64,000 nucleotides of DNA from Dietzia sp. B32 (GCF_024732245.1 NZ_CP093845.1:1860001-1924000), one strand, 5' to 3'. Numbered from the stretch's first letter, positions 40,418-49,286 are shown. Numbers and translations: made by a program. Notes: a model not told the origin generated them from the sequence alone.

Positions 40418-41791
40418 GTGGCACTCGCGCTCGCGCTCACGCTGGCGCTCGTCCTGCTCATCGGTGCCAACGCCCTGTTCGTGGCGGTCGAGTTCGGGTT
40501 CCTCACCGTCAACCGGGACGAGGTGCGCGCGGCCGGATCGGAGGGCGACCGGATCGCCAGGGCCCTCGACGGGTCGCTCGCCAGGACGTCGACCAACCTG
40601 TCGGGCGCCCAGCTGGGGATCACGGTCAGCAGCCTCGTCGCGGGGTACCTCACCGGCCCCTCCGTGGGGGAGCTGCTCACCGGCGCCCTCGGCCTGTCGG
40701 GCATGCCCGAGCCGGCGGCCCGCGGTATCGCGATGACCGCGGCCTTCGTCGTCGTCACGTTCCTCCAGATGGTCCTCGGCGAACTCGTCCCCAAGAACTG
40801 GGCCATCGCCGCGCCGATGCGGGTCGCGCGGCTGGTCGTAATCCCCCAGAAGATCTTCATGGCGGGGTTCGGCTGGCTGGTCACGGGGCTGAACTCCACC
40901 GCCAACGTCGTGTTGCGGCTGCTCGGGTTCACCCCGCAGGAGGAACCCGGTGGGGCGCACTCCCCCGAGGAACTGCGGGCGTCCGCGGCGCGGTCGGGCC
41001 GTGAGGGCGCCATGGACCCGCACACGGCCGAGCTGGTGACCCGCTCGATCTCGTTCGGTGAACACCGCGCGGCGGACGCGATGGTGCCCCGCCCCCTGGT
41101 GACGTTCCTGCGGGACCACACCGCGCAGGATCTCCTCGACACCGTGGCGGCCACCGGCCGGTCGCGGTTCCCCGTCCTCGGCGCGACCGTCGACGAGGTG
41201 GTGGGCGTCGTCCACTACCGGCAGGCGTTGGCCGTGCCTGTCGACGAGCGCGCCCGGACGCCGGTGCGGGAGATCGCCACCGAGCCCACCGTGGTGTCGG
41301 CGGTGATGACCCTCGACCCGCTCATGCGCCTGCTCCGGCAGACCGACCTGCAGATGGCGGTCGTCGTGGACGAGTTCGGCGGGACCGCGGGGATCGTCAC
41401 CCTGGAGGACCTGGTCGAGGAGATCGTCGGGGAGATCGACGACGAACAGGACCGGGCGTCACGCACCCACGAGTGGGTCGACGACGACACGGTTCTCGTG
41501 GACGGGATGATGCGGCCCGACGAGCTGGGGACCGTCCTGCGGCTGGAGATCCCGCCGCCCGGGGCCGTGTCCACGCTGTCCGGACTGCTGTCCGAGGCCG
41601 TGGACCGACTGCCCGAGGTCGACGACGAGACCGAACTGGACGCGCACGACCATGAGAACCGCGACCGCGACGACCTGCCCACACGGGCGCGGGTGCGGTT
41701 GCGGGTGGAATCGCTGCGCGGACACCGGGCCGGGCGTGTCCGGGCCACCGTCGTGCGGGACGTTCCCGGGGCGGAGGACCCGGATGAGTGA
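40418..41791 (+). CDS. CNNM/CBS membrane protein with CorC_HlyC domain, long partner (second locus)
   Basis: A 457-residue paralogue of the gene at 2.0 kb. CNNM membrane domain (LSGAQLGITVSSLVAG, GELVPKNWAIAAPM), CBS pair (about 215-345, with VVDEFGGTAGIVTLEDLVEE), then the CorC_HlyC domain (DTVLVDGMMRPDELG). The C-terminus carries a His/Asp/Glu/Arg-rich stretch (LDAHDHENRDRDD) absent from the other copy. The gene overlaps the short partner by 8 bases. Likely divalent-cation transport, by family. Confidence 0.89.
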   Translation: MALALALTLALVLLIGANALFVAVEFGFLTVNRDEVRAAGSEGDRIARALDGSLARTSTNLSGAQLGITVSSLVAGYLTGPSVGELLTGALGLSGMPEPAARGIAMTAAFVVVTFLQMVLGELVPKNWAIAAPMRVARLVVIPQKIFMAGFGWLVTGLNSTANVVLRLLGFTPQEEPGGAHSPEELRASAARSGREGAMDPHTAELVTRSISFGEHRAADAMVPRPLVTFLRDHTAQDLLDTVAATGRSRFPVLGATVDEVVGVVHYRQALAVPVDERARTPVREIATEPTVVSAVMTLDPLMRLLRQTDLQMAVVVDEFGGTAGIVTLEDLVEEIVGEIDDEQDRASRTHEWVDDDTVLVDGMMRPDELGTVLRLEIPPPGAVSTLSGLLSEAVDRLPEVDDETELDAHDHENRDRDDLPTRARVRLRVESLRGHRAGRVRATVVRDVPGAEDPDE

Positions 41792-42845
41792 CGGCGTCGC
41801 ACTGCTGATCCTGGTGGCCCTCCTGCTCGGCAACGGGTTCTTCGTCGCCGCGGAGTTCGCCATGGTCTCCGCGCGGCGCGACACCCTGGAACCGCACGCC
41901 GCCGGGGGCAGCACCCGCGCACTGTGGTCACTGCGAGGTGTGGAGAACGTATCGCTCTCGCTGGCTGCCACCCAGCTCGGGATCACGGTCTGCTCACTTC
42001 TCATCGGCGCGGTCGGCGAGCCCGCCATCGCCCACCTCATCGAGCAGCCACTGGCATGGCTGGGGGTGTCCACCGGGTTCGCGCACCCGATCGCGCTGGT
42101 GATCTCGCTGCTCATCGTCACGTTCCTGCACATGGTGCTCGGCGAGATGGTGCCCAAGAACATGGCGATCGCCCGGCCGGCGGCGGCCGCGCTCCTCCTC
42201 GGCCCGGTGCTGCGGGTCTTCGTGCTGGTGTTCCTGCCCGCGATCTGGCTGATGAACAAGTCCGCCGACGCCGTGGTGCGGTACGTGTTGCGGGAGGAAC
42301 CGCGCTCCGAGGTGGAGACCACCTTCACGGTGGACCAGATGCACGGGATGGTCGCCGCCGCCGGGGAATCGGGATTCCTCGACGAGGACGAGACGCTGCT
42401 ACTCGAAGGGGCGCTGGCGTTCGACCACATCAGCGCGGCCGACGTGCTCCGTCCGATCGAGGAGGTGGACTCGATCGACGAGGACCGGACCACCGGCGAG
42501 GTGCAGGACCTGTGCGTGCGGACCGGCCACTCGAGGTTCCCGGTGCGGCGCGGCGACACCTACATCGGCTACGTCCACGTCAAGGACATCCTGGCCGATG
42601 ACCCGTCCCGACCGCTGCGCCGCGAGCGGATCCGCGAACTGGGGGTCGTGCCGTCCGGGACGCCGCTCGACGACGTCCTGTCGGCGATGCAGCGGGCGCG
42701 TGCCCACCTGGCGATCGTCGATGACCGGGACGCGGGGGCGTCCGGCCCGCGGGGGCTACTGGTCCTCGAGGACGTCCTGTCCAGGCTCGTCGGAGAGGTC
42801 AGGGACGCCACGCCCGGAACCGAGCAGGCGTCGCCCGGGGCCTGA
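41784..42845 (+). CDS. CNNM/CBS membrane protein, short partner (second locus)
   Basis: A 353-residue protein with CNNM domain (LAATQLGITVCSLLIG, GEMVPKNMAIARPA) and a CBS pair, ending without the CorC_HlyC domain like the 3.4-kb copy. GGAGG lies before its ATG inside the upstream gene, and the eight-base overlap implies coupling. The repeated long/short pairing at two loci suggests two subunits of one complex. Confidence 0.88.
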   Translation: MSDGVALLILVALLLGNGFFVAAEFAMVSARRDTLEPHAAGGSTRALWSLRGVENVSLSLAATQLGITVCSLLIGAVGEPAIAHLIEQPLAWLGVSTGFAHPIALVISLLIVTFLHMVLGEMVPKNMAIARPAAAALLLGPVLRVFVLVFLPAIWLMNKSADAVVRYVLREEPRSEVETTFTVDQMHGMVAAAGESGFLDEDETLLLEGALAFDHISAADVLRPIEEVDSIDEDRTTGEVQDLCVRTGHSRFPVRRGDTYIGYVHVKDILADDPSRPLRRERIRELGVVPSGTPLDDVLSAMQRARAHLAIVDDRDAGASGPRGLLVLEDVLSRLVGEVRDATPGTEQASPGA

Positions 42846-42886
42846 TGTGTTCCGGCCGCCGTCCGGCGGGGGCTGGCGGACCCGGT

Positions 42887-42920
42887 CAGCGGACGTTCTC
42901 AGCGGACGTTCTCAGCGGAC
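42887..42920. repeat. 13-bp tandem repeat, 2.6 copies
   Basis: Units CAGCGGACGTTCT at 42887-42899 and 42900-42912, plus a partial third, cover the stop codon of the small minus-strand gene and part of its 3' flank. Confidence 0.75.
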
Positions 42921-43037
42921 TTTGTCGGGGTTGGTATCGAGAACCCGGCCGAGCGTGTTGTCCACGACGATCTGCGCCACCCCGCTGTACGTGGCCACAC
43001 CCACCCGCACCGTGGTGGCCAGCGCGTTCTGCAACAT
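42912..43037 (-). CDS. Small protein, 41 residues, strong ribosome binding site
   Basis: A 41-codon frame encoding MLQNALATTVRVGVATYSG... and ending DTNPDKVR. The ATG is preceded by GCAGGAGG seven bases upstream, and a near-perfect GlxR/CRP site lies a further 15 bases away. Codon third positions are mostly G/C, like real genes here. It is moderately hydrophobic (VGVATYSGVAQIVVDNTLG) without an obvious signal peptide. No homologue was recognised. It stands alone between the CNNM operon (convergent) and the pirin gene (divergent). Confidence 0.55.
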   Translation of the reverse strand: MLQNALATTVRVGVATYSGVAQIVVDNTLGRVLDTNPDKVR

Positions 43038-43059
43038 CGTGGAACCTCCTGCTAGTCGG

Positions 43060-43075
43060 TGTGACACCCGTCACT
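43060..43075. promoter_or_regulatory. GlxR/CRP-type site upstream of the 41-residue gene
   Basis: TGTGA-CACCCG-TCACT matches nine of ten defined positions of TGTGA-N6-TCACA. It lies 22 bases before the start codon of the small minus-strand gene, where binding would block or adjust transcription, and about 200 bases from the pirin start. Confidence 0.5.
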
Positions 43076-43229
43076 CTACGCTCGTCGGCGGCGTGCCGCT
43101 GACAGATAAACAAACTTTCTGGACAGCTGTTCTGGACGCCTGCCCGAGCGGCCGTTCCGGACATTAATGCACCACCTCACACCCCGCCACCGTTCGCGCT
43201 GGCCCGGCCTCCGCCCATCCGCCCGATGG

Positions 43230-43252
43230 TATAGTTGATACATCATCGACTA
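43230..43252 (+). promoter_or_regulatory. Pirin promoter with MarR-like operator
   Basis: TATAGT (43230-43235) is a good -10 hexamer. Overlapping it is an imperfect palindrome TAGT-N-GAT-N5-ATC-N-ACTA (43232-43252), a form typical of MarR-family operators. Occupancy would block polymerase. No marR gene lies in the window next to it. Confidence 0.45.
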
Positions 43253-43274
43253 CTGACGAAGGGCAGCGACGCAC

Positions 43275-44057
43275 ATGTCCGAGATCCGAATCCACCGGTC
43301 CCGCGCCCGCTCGCACGACGCCGGAGGGTGGCTGGACTCCCGGCACTCGTTCTCGTTCGGCCGGTACCAGGACCCGATGAACACCCACTTCGGGCGCCTG
43401 TTGGTGAACAACGACGACCGCATCGCCGCCGGCTCCGGGTTCGACACGCACGGCCACCGCGACATGGAGATCGTCACCTGGGTCCTCTCCGGCTCGCTCG
43501 TACACCAGGACTCCGAGGGACACAGCGGCGTCATCTACCCCGGACTCGCACAGCGGATGAGCGCGGGCTCGGGCATCCTGCACTCCGAACGCAACGATGG
43601 CTGGCGCGACGGCTCGGTCCGCAGTGAGCATGCCCCCGTGGACCCGGTCCACCTCGTCCAGATGTGGGTCGTCCCGGACACCGCCGGCGGGGAGCCCGGG
43701 TACGAACAGCTGGAGATCGAATCACCGGAGCTCGAGAACCAGCTCGCCGTCGTCGCCGGAGGGCTACCCACCTACTCGGACCGCGCCGCCATCCGGATCC
43801 GCAACCGCGCGTCCGCGCTCCTCGCGGCGCGACTGGACCCCGGCCGGTCCGTCCAGCTCCCCGACGCCCCCTACCTCCACCTCTACGTGCCGCTGGGCTC
43901 GGTGGCGCTGGAGGGCGAGGGCGTGCTGGACACCGGCGACGCCGCCCGCATGACCGCCTCGGGCGGGCGGCGCGTCACCGCCGGTGACCACGGGGCCGAG
44001 ATCCTCGTGTGGGAGATGCACGCGGGCATGACGATGCTCGACGTGCGCGGGCACTAG
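43275..44057 (+). CDS. Pirin family protein, YhhW-like
   Basis: A 260-residue bicupin: HSFSFGRYQDP, the metal-binding HGHRDMEIVTWVLSGSL, and MSAGSGILHSERN; the C-terminal part is the YhhW-type second cupin. E. coli YhhW has quercetinase activity and binds metal; a role in quinone or flavonoid stress fits the MarR-like operator overlapping its promoter. The stop overlaps the convergent BCCT gene by 4 bases. Confidence 0.88.
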   Translation: MSEIRIHRSRARSHDAGGWLDSRHSFSFGRYQDPMNTHFGRLLVNNDDRIAAGSGFDTHGHRDMEIVTWVLSGSLVHQDSEGHSGVIYPGLAQRMSAGSGILHSERNDGWRDGSVRSEHAPVDPVHLVQMWVVPDTAGGEPGYEQLEIESPELENQLAVVAGGLPTYSDRAAIRIRNRASALLAARLDPGRSVQLPDAPYLHLYVPLGSVALEGEGVLDTGDAARMTASGGRRVTAGDHGAEILVWEMHAGMTMLDVRGH

Positions 44058-45787
44058 TCCTTCTCGGCCGTCGCCTCCGCGCCGTCGGCGACCGTCACCG
44101 GGGCGCCGTCGTCCTGCTCGCCCTCGTCCGGGATGTGGTACAGCGGGTGCACCGGCTCGGGTGAGGGCGCCTCCTCGTGCTTCTCGAGCTCCTCGGCCGA
44201 GTACGCGCGGCGCCACTGCCGGGTGACCGTGGGGGGCCGCTCCCCCATGTCGCTGCTGATCCCGCGGACCAGGCTGTACATCATGACGAAGCCCATGATG
44301 AAGAACGGCAGTCCGATGACGGTGATGACCTCCTGCAGCGCGGTGAGCCCACCCTCGCCGGTACCGGCGAGGATCGTCGCACCGACCGCGCCCATGAGCA
44401 CACCCCAGATGACGCGCTGGTGGGTCGGCGAGGCCTGGACCTCGTCGTCCTTACCGGAGGCGATCATGTCCACGACCATCGATGCGGAGTCGACCGACGT
44501 GGTGAAGAAGATGACGACGAGGACCACTGCCAGCCCGGAGATGAAGGTCGCCAGCGGGTAGTTCGACAGGAACGCGAACAACGCACCCGGGATGTCGCCG
44601 TCGTCGACCACGGCCTCGACCAGACCACCGGAGCCGAAGAGCTCGATATGGAACGAGGCCATGCCGAAGATCCCGAACCACAGCACCGAGAACGCCACCG
44701 GCAGGCCGAGTACGCCGAAGACGAACTGACGAATGGTGCGGCCACGACTGATCCGGGCGATGAAGATGCCGACGAAGGGCGACCACGTGATGGTCCAGGC
44801 CCAGTAGAAGACGGTCCAGGTGTTCTGCCACGACGCCAGGTCGTCGGAGGCCGGGAAGACGTTGTTCCACAGCGCCAGCTCCGGCAGGGTCGAGAGGTAG
44901 ACGCCCAGCGACTCGACCGTGCCCTTGAGCAGGAACAGTGTGGGGCCGGTGACCAGGACGAAGATGAGCAGCGCGACGGCCATCGCGATGTTGAGATTGG
45001 ACAGGCGCTTGATGCCCTTCTCCAGGCCCAGGGCCACGGAGATGCAGGCGACGGTGGTGACCACCGCGATGATGAGCACCTGCACGACCGGTGACATCGC
45101 GATCCCGAACAGTTCGTTCAGACCCGCGTTGATCTGCAGCGTCCCCAGACCGACCGACGTCGCCACGCCGAACACGGTGCCGACCAGTGCCACGATGTCG
45201 ATCGTCTTGCCGAGCGGGCCGAAGATCTTGTCCCCGAGCAGCGGGGCGAAGATCGAGCTCACCCGCGGCGGCATCTTGCGCTTGTAGATGAAGTACGCGA
45301 AGGCGAGTGCGGGCAACGCGAAGATCGTCCAGGTGTGCAGGCCGAAGTGGTACAGCGTGAACGCCATCGCCTCGCTCGCGGCGTCCGTGCTGCCCGGTTC
45401 GACGCTCCCACGGGGCGGGGTGGCGAAGTGCGAGATCGGCTCCGCCACGCCCCAGAACATGAGGATCGTGCCGATGCCCGCGGCGAACAGCATCCCGAAC
45501 CAGCTCAGCGTGGAGTGCTCGGGGAGCTCGTCGTCCCCACCGAGACGGACGTGGCCGAATCGGCTCAGGGCGATCCAGATGAGGAAGCCGAGGAACGCGG
45601 TGACACCGAAGATGTAGAACCAACCGAGGTTGGTCATGATCCACCCGGAGGCGGAACCGAAGACGCTGCCCACCCACTCGCCGGCGAAGAACGTCACGAC
45701 GACGAAGAGCAGGATGACCCCGACGGTCGTGAAGAACACCCCCGGATCGGTCTTGAGCCTCAGCGCTCGCAGAATCCGTTCGGACAT
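44054..45787 (-). CDS. BCCT-family transporter (betaine/choline/carnitine type)
   Basis: A 577-residue 12-TM transporter. BCCT signatures are GMLFAAGIGTILMFWGVAEP and, further on, FYWAWTITWSPFVGIFIARI followed by SRGRTIRQFVFG. The Gly-x-Gly-like GIGTILMF segment in helix 3 is typical of Na+- or H+-coupled compatible-solute importers such as BetP and EctP. The C-terminal cytoplasmic tail is acidic (about 60 residues, EKHEEAPSPEP), unlike the basic osmosensory tail of BetP, so osmotic activation may differ. Substrate not determinable by eye. Confidence 0.9.
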   Translation of the reverse strand: MSERILRALRLKTDPGVFFTTVGVILLFVVVTFFAGEWVGSVFGSASGWIMTNLGWFYIFGVTAFLGFLIWIALSRFGHVRLGGDDELPEHSTLSWFGMLFAAGIGTILMFWGVAEPISHFATPPRGSVEPGSTDAASEAMAFTLYHFGLHTWTIFALPALAFAYFIYKRKMPPRVSSIFAPLLGDKIFGPLGKTIDIVALVGTVFGVATSVGLGTLQINAGLNELFGIAMSPVVQVLIIAVVTTVACISVALGLEKGIKRLSNLNIAMAVALLIFVLVTGPTLFLLKGTVESLGVYLSTLPELALWNNVFPASDDLASWQNTWTVFYWAWTITWSPFVGIFIARISRGRTIRQFVFGVLGLPVAFSVLWFGIFGMASFHIELFGSGGLVEAVVDDGDIPGALFAFLSNYPLATFISGLAVVLVVIFFTTSVDSASMVVDMIASGKDDEVQASPTHQRVIWGVLMGAVGATILAGTGEGGLTALQEVITVIGLPFFIMGFVMMYSLVRGISSDMGERPPTVTRQWRRAYSAEELEKHEEAPSPEPVHPLYHIPDEGEQDDGAPVTVADGAEATAEKD

Positions 45788-45857
45788 GTTCCCCCCGTCG
45801 TCTCGGCGCTACGAGAGCGCCGCTGCCGGACCGTGTGGCTCAGTCAGAGTTGGTGTG

Positions 45858-46478
45858 TCAGTACGCGAAATTGTGTACCACGAAAACTTTGCCGCCGCGC
45901 GAGTAGGCGATCCCCATGCCGGCCGACCGGTACCCCGGATCGAGGAGGTTCTCGTTGTGGCCCGGCGAGTTTTTCCACAGGTCGACCAGGCAGACCGCAC
46001 CGCAGTGGGTCCCGGCGGCGACGATGTTCTCCCCGTATCCGCGGCCGATCAACGCGGTGTTGTGGACCACCTCATCGCGGGCGGCCAGACGGTCGGCCCA
46101 CGCCTGGGCCTCGCGGTCGAGGTCGGGGTTGGGAGCCAACGCCCCACGCTTGTGCGCCACGCGGTACGCGTCGATCTCGCGGACGATGCCCTCGCGCAAC
46201 CCGCCGCCGACGGCCAGGGCGGAGATGTCCTGGTAGGCCATCTCGCTGGAGCCGACCGCAGCCCACGCCTCGGGGGGCAGTGCGGCTCGCACCTGGGAAA
46301 CGAGACCGTCCACCTGGGGGACCAGGTGGGCCGGGATCAGGTGCTGTGGGATGAAGGACGGCAATCGGGGCGGAGCCGTCTGGGCAGAAGCCGTCGCGGC
46401 GCCACCCAGGAGGGTGGCGGAGGTGACGGCGATCGTCGCGAGTGACGCGGTAAGCCTGGTGCGCATGGTGGTGATCAT
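45858..46478 (-). CDS. Secreted CAP-domain protein (SCP/YkwD type)
   Basis: A 206-residue exported protein: signal peptide (SLATIAVTSATLLGGAATAS, cleavage near ASA), a spacer, and a C-terminal CAP domain with IDAYRVAHKRGALAPNPDL, GENIVAAG and the CAP motif NSPGHNENLLDP. Two Cys near HCGAVCL may form a disulfide. Actinobacterial CAP proteins are secreted and of unknown function. ATG 46478 has no strong ribosome binding site; a second ATG four codons in is possible. A palindrome lies upstream. Confidence 0.86.
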   Translation of the reverse strand: MITTMRTRLTASLATIAVTSATLLGGAATASAQTAPPRLPSFIPQHLIPAHLVPQVDGLVSQVRAALPPEAWAAVGSSEMAYQDISALAVGGGLREGIVREIDAYRVAHKRGALAPNPDLDREAQAWADRLAARDEVVHNTALIGRGYGENIVAAGTHCGAVCLVDLWKNSPGHNENLLDPGYRSAGMGIAYSRGGKVFVVHNFAY

Positions 46479-46500
46479 GCCGTCTCGGCGTGCCTGAAGC

Positions 46501-46523
46501 TAACCGATTGGCCAATGAGGTAA
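46501..46523. promoter_or_regulatory. Palindrome upstream of the CAP gene
   Basis: A perfect 10-bp palindrome ATTGGCCAAT is flanked by TAACC on one side and GGTAA on the other, about 25 bases before the CAP-protein start on the minus strand. The surroundings are unusually AT-rich. It could be an operator for an unidentified regulator. Confidence 0.35.
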
Positions 46524-46584
46524 CAGCCCGGCCCCGGTTCGGTTGCAATGCTGTGACCAGCGAATATCAATGGTGCTGGTGTGA

Positions 46585-47526
46585 CTAATGGGGCGCGCGG
46601 GGGACCAGGAATCGACCCGCCCCGGGAAGCACCTCGACGGTCACCGGAAGGGGCGCCACGGCGTCCCCGTCGGCGAACGCCTCGACGTCGGAGGCCTCGA
46701 GGCGGACCGTCCGACACCTCCGGGTGGTCACGCCCCGCAGACCCACGTGGGACCCGGAGTAGATCTTGGGGAAGTGGCGCACGAAGCGAAGTTTGGAGAT
46801 CCTCTCGACGTAGCAGACGTCGAACAGCCCGTCGCCGCGATCCGCGTCGGGCGCGATCCTCATGTCCCCGCCGTAGCTGCGGGTGATCGCGAACGCACTG
46901 AGGAGCACCTCGGTCTCGACGGTGTCCTCGGTGGGCAGGCCCGCGTCGAAGACCATCCGGAAGCGCCGGGGTCGGTAGGTCGGGAACTCGATCATCGCGG
47001 CGAATACGTAGCGCAGGGGCCCGCGGAGCATCCGCATCTCGTTCACCCGCCTGTTGACCGCGGAGTCCAGCCCCGCACACAGTACCGACGCGAACACCTG
47101 CGGCTCCCCGCCGTCCGGGGTGGCCAGACCGAGGTCGACCCACTCGACACGGCCACCGGCGACGATGTCCGCGGCCGCCTCGGGATCGCCCACCGGGACG
47201 CCGTACTCGCGGGCCAGGTCGTTGCCGGTGCCCGCCGGGATGATGCCCACCGGCACGTCGGTGGACACCTGCGCCTGTACGGCGATCGAGACCATCCCGT
47301 CACCGCCGCACACCACCAGGGCGTCGGTACCGTCCGTGATCGCCTGCCGGGCCAACGCGAGGGACTCCCCCGCCCCGGAACCGGCCAACCGGGTGACCTC
47401 GAGCCCGTGGGCGCGCAGCCGGCCGGCGGCCCGGTCCGCCACCTTCTCGCCTCGCCCGCCGCCCGCGGCCGGATTGACCAGCAGGGTGACCGCCCGGATC
47501 CGGCGGTCCGACAGATGCGCGCTCAT
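46585..47526 (-). CDS. Diacylglycerol/lipid kinase (DagK-type)
   Basis: A 313-residue lipid kinase. N-terminal DAGK catalytic domain: LLVNPAAGGGRGEKV, the nucleotide motif VVCGGDGMVSIA and IIPAGTGNDLAREYG; the C-terminal beta domain includes AITRSYGGDMRIAP and DGLFDVCYV. It should phosphorylate diacylglycerol or a related lipid. It is coupled by ATGA to the AGPS-like flavoprotein, as in M. tuberculosis Rv2251-Rv2252 (from memory), where Rv2252 is a diacylglycerol kinase tied to phosphatidylinositol mannoside levels. Confidence 0.9.
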   Translation of the reverse strand: MSAHLSDRRIRAVTLLVNPAAGGGRGEKVADRAAGRLRAHGLEVTRLAGSGAGESLALARQAITDGTDALVVCGGDGMVSIAVQAQVSTDVPVGIIPAGTGNDLAREYGVPVGDPEAAADIVAGGRVEWVDLGLATPDGGEPQVFASVLCAGLDSAVNRRVNEMRMLRGPLRYVFAAMIEFPTYRPRRFRMVFDAGLPTEDTVETEVLLSAFAITRSYGGDMRIAPDADRGDGLFDVCYVERISKLRFVRHFPKIYSGSHVGLRGVTTRRCRTVRLEASDVEAFADGDAVAPLPVTVEVLPGAGRFLVPRAPH

Positions 47527-49187
47527 GGGATGAGTGTCCCCGGGTTGCACACGCCCCGGGGGTCGACGGCGCTCTTCACCGCGCGCAGCATCCGGACGCC
47601 CACCTCGCCGATCTCCGACTCCAGGTACGGGCGGTGGTCCACGCCCACGGCGTGGTGGTGGGTGATGGTGCCACCGGCGGCGACGATCGCCTCCGAGGCC
47701 GCGCGCTTGGCCTCGGCCCACTGGGCGACGGGGTCCGCTCCGCGTTGGCCGGCCACGACGGTGAAGTACAGGGACGCCCCCGTGGGGTAGACGTGGCTGA
47801 TGTGGCACATGACCAACGCCGGGGTGCCGCTGGCCTCGAGCGAGGAGGTCAGCGCCTCCGCGACCGCGGCCCGGAGCCCCGGCAGGCGAGACCAGTCGGT
47901 GGCGGTCTCCAGGGTCTCGACCAGGGCCCCGTTGTCCAGCAGGGCGTCACGCAGGACCGGGGCGCCGAAGCGGCCGTGCTCCCACGACCGCGCGGGGCCC
48001 GGGCCCAGCGAGGTGCCACCGTGGGCGAGCAGGACCTCCCGTGTTTCGGCGTGCCGTGATTCGGCGTGGGCGGCCGTGCCCTCGAACAGGCAGAGGCACA
48101 GGCACCCACCCGTCCCGGAGTCGGAGTCGGGTCCTGCGCCGGTCTCGCCGATCGAGTCGGTCGCGGTGGCGAGGTTCACCATCGTCTCGGTCTCGTCGGA
48201 CAGGCGGATGACCGTGGGGCCGGTCCCCTGCTGCTCGACCGCGCGCAACGCGGCGGCGCCCGTGGCGAAGTCGGGGAACCGGAACGCCTCGTGCCGTACG
48301 ACCTCCGGCACCGGATGGATCCGCACCCGCACCCGGGTGCACACCCCGAACGCACCCTCCGACCCCAGGAGCCACTGCCGCAGGTCCGGGCCCGCGGCCG
48401 ACGCCGGGGCCCGGCCCGCCTCGATCACGCCGACCGGGGTGACCACCGTCAGCCCGCTGACCATCTCGTCGAAGCGCCCGTATCCGGCGGAGCTCTGTCC
48501 CGAGGACCGCGTCATGGCGTAGCCGCCCAGCGTGGCGTAGGGGAAGGACTGCGGGAAGTGGCCGAGCGAGAACCCGTGCGCGGCCAGCAACTCCTCGGCC
48601 CTCGGGCCGGTCACGCCCGCCCCGAGGACCGCCTCGCCCGACTCCGGGTCGATCGACTCGAGACCGTTGAAATGCGCCAGGTCGACGCTCACCACGGCCC
48701 TGTTCGTCCCGGCGCCCGGGGTGAGGCCTCCGACGACGGAGGTGCCACCGCCGAAGGGGACCACCGCGACCTTTTCGGTGGTGCACCAGTTCAGGAGGGC
48801 GGCCACCTCGTCGTCGTCCCCCGGGGCCACGACCGCGTCAGGGCAGTCCACCACCGGCCTGGTCCGCCACGCCAGCAGGTCGGGCGTCGACTTGCCGCGG
48901 GCGCGCGGCAGGCGCTGGGCGTCGTCGGCGGAGACGTTGCCGGCGCCCACGATTCCGGCCAGCGCGGCGAGGTCGTCGTCGGTCAGTCGCGACGGCGACG
49001 CGGTCACCGCGGTCGGATCGAACCTCCGCCCGGTCTCCGCGGTCACGCCGAGCACGTCGCGGAGGAGGGTGCGGATGCTCTCGCTCAGGTCCCTGGCCTC
49101 GGCGTCCGTTCCCCAGCGGGACAGGGACATTGGCGGCAGTGGCAGGTGACCCGATCGGTGCTTGTCAGCGGGGTTCATCTCGCTCAT
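47523..49187 (-). CDS. FAD-binding oxidase, alkyl-DHAP-synthase-like
   Basis: A 554-residue flavoprotein of the FAD_binding_4 family, closest by pattern to alkyldihydroxyacetonephosphate synthase: RPVVDCPDAVVAPGDDDEVA, VPFGGGTSVVGGL, LGHFPQSFPYATLGGYAMTR and SSGQSSAGYGRFDEMV, with the C-terminal VDHRPYLESEIG and DPRGVCNPGTLIP. Eukaryotic homologues form ether lipids; the bacterial reaction is unproven. TAGTGT six bases before the ATG gives a leaderless start. It is divergent from tetR, with GGAACA/TGTTCC half-sites between them. Confidence 0.86.
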   Translation of the reverse strand: MSEMNPADKHRSGHLPLPPMSLSRWGTDAEARDLSESIRTLLRDVLGVTAETGRRFDPTAVTASPSRLTDDDLAALAGIVGAGNVSADDAQRLPRARGKSTPDLLAWRTRPVVDCPDAVVAPGDDDEVAALLNWCTTEKVAVVPFGGGTSVVGGLTPGAGTNRAVVSVDLAHFNGLESIDPESGEAVLGAGVTGPRAEELLAAHGFSLGHFPQSFPYATLGGYAMTRSSGQSSAGYGRFDEMVSGLTVVTPVGVIEAGRAPASAAGPDLRQWLLGSEGAFGVCTRVRVRIHPVPEVVRHEAFRFPDFATGAAALRAVEQQGTGPTVIRLSDETETMVNLATATDSIGETGAGPDSDSGTGGCLCLCLFEGTAAHAESRHAETREVLLAHGGTSLGPGPARSWEHGRFGAPVLRDALLDNGALVETLETATDWSRLPGLRAAVAEALTSSLEASGTPALVMCHISHVYPTGASLYFTVVAGQRGADPVAQWAEAKRAASEAIVAAGGTITHHHAVGVDHRPYLESEIGEVGVRMLRAVKSAVDPRGVCNPGTLIP

Positions 49188-49190
49188 ACT

Positions 49191-49215
49191 GGAACACTAG
49201 AGCACAATCTGTTCC
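49191..49215. promoter_or_regulatory. Candidate TetR operator
   Basis: GGAACA (49191-49196) and TGTTCC (49210-49215) form an inverted repeat with a 13-base spacer. It begins 4 bases upstream of the flavoprotein start and so overlaps its leaderless promoter, and lies 72 bases before tetR. This is the expected place for autoregulation by the adjacent repressor. Confidence 0.5.
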
Positions 49216-49286
49216 GTTCGAGGGCTTTCGGTCGCGCGTTCCGGCACCGGCCCGCACCCCGGCGGACCCGTTGCGAAGGAGGCCCG

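Noticed and set aside
46525-46560. GlxR half-sites (TGTGA) near the CAP and lipid kinase genes.
   Set aside because: They occur singly or with wrong spacing and orientation.
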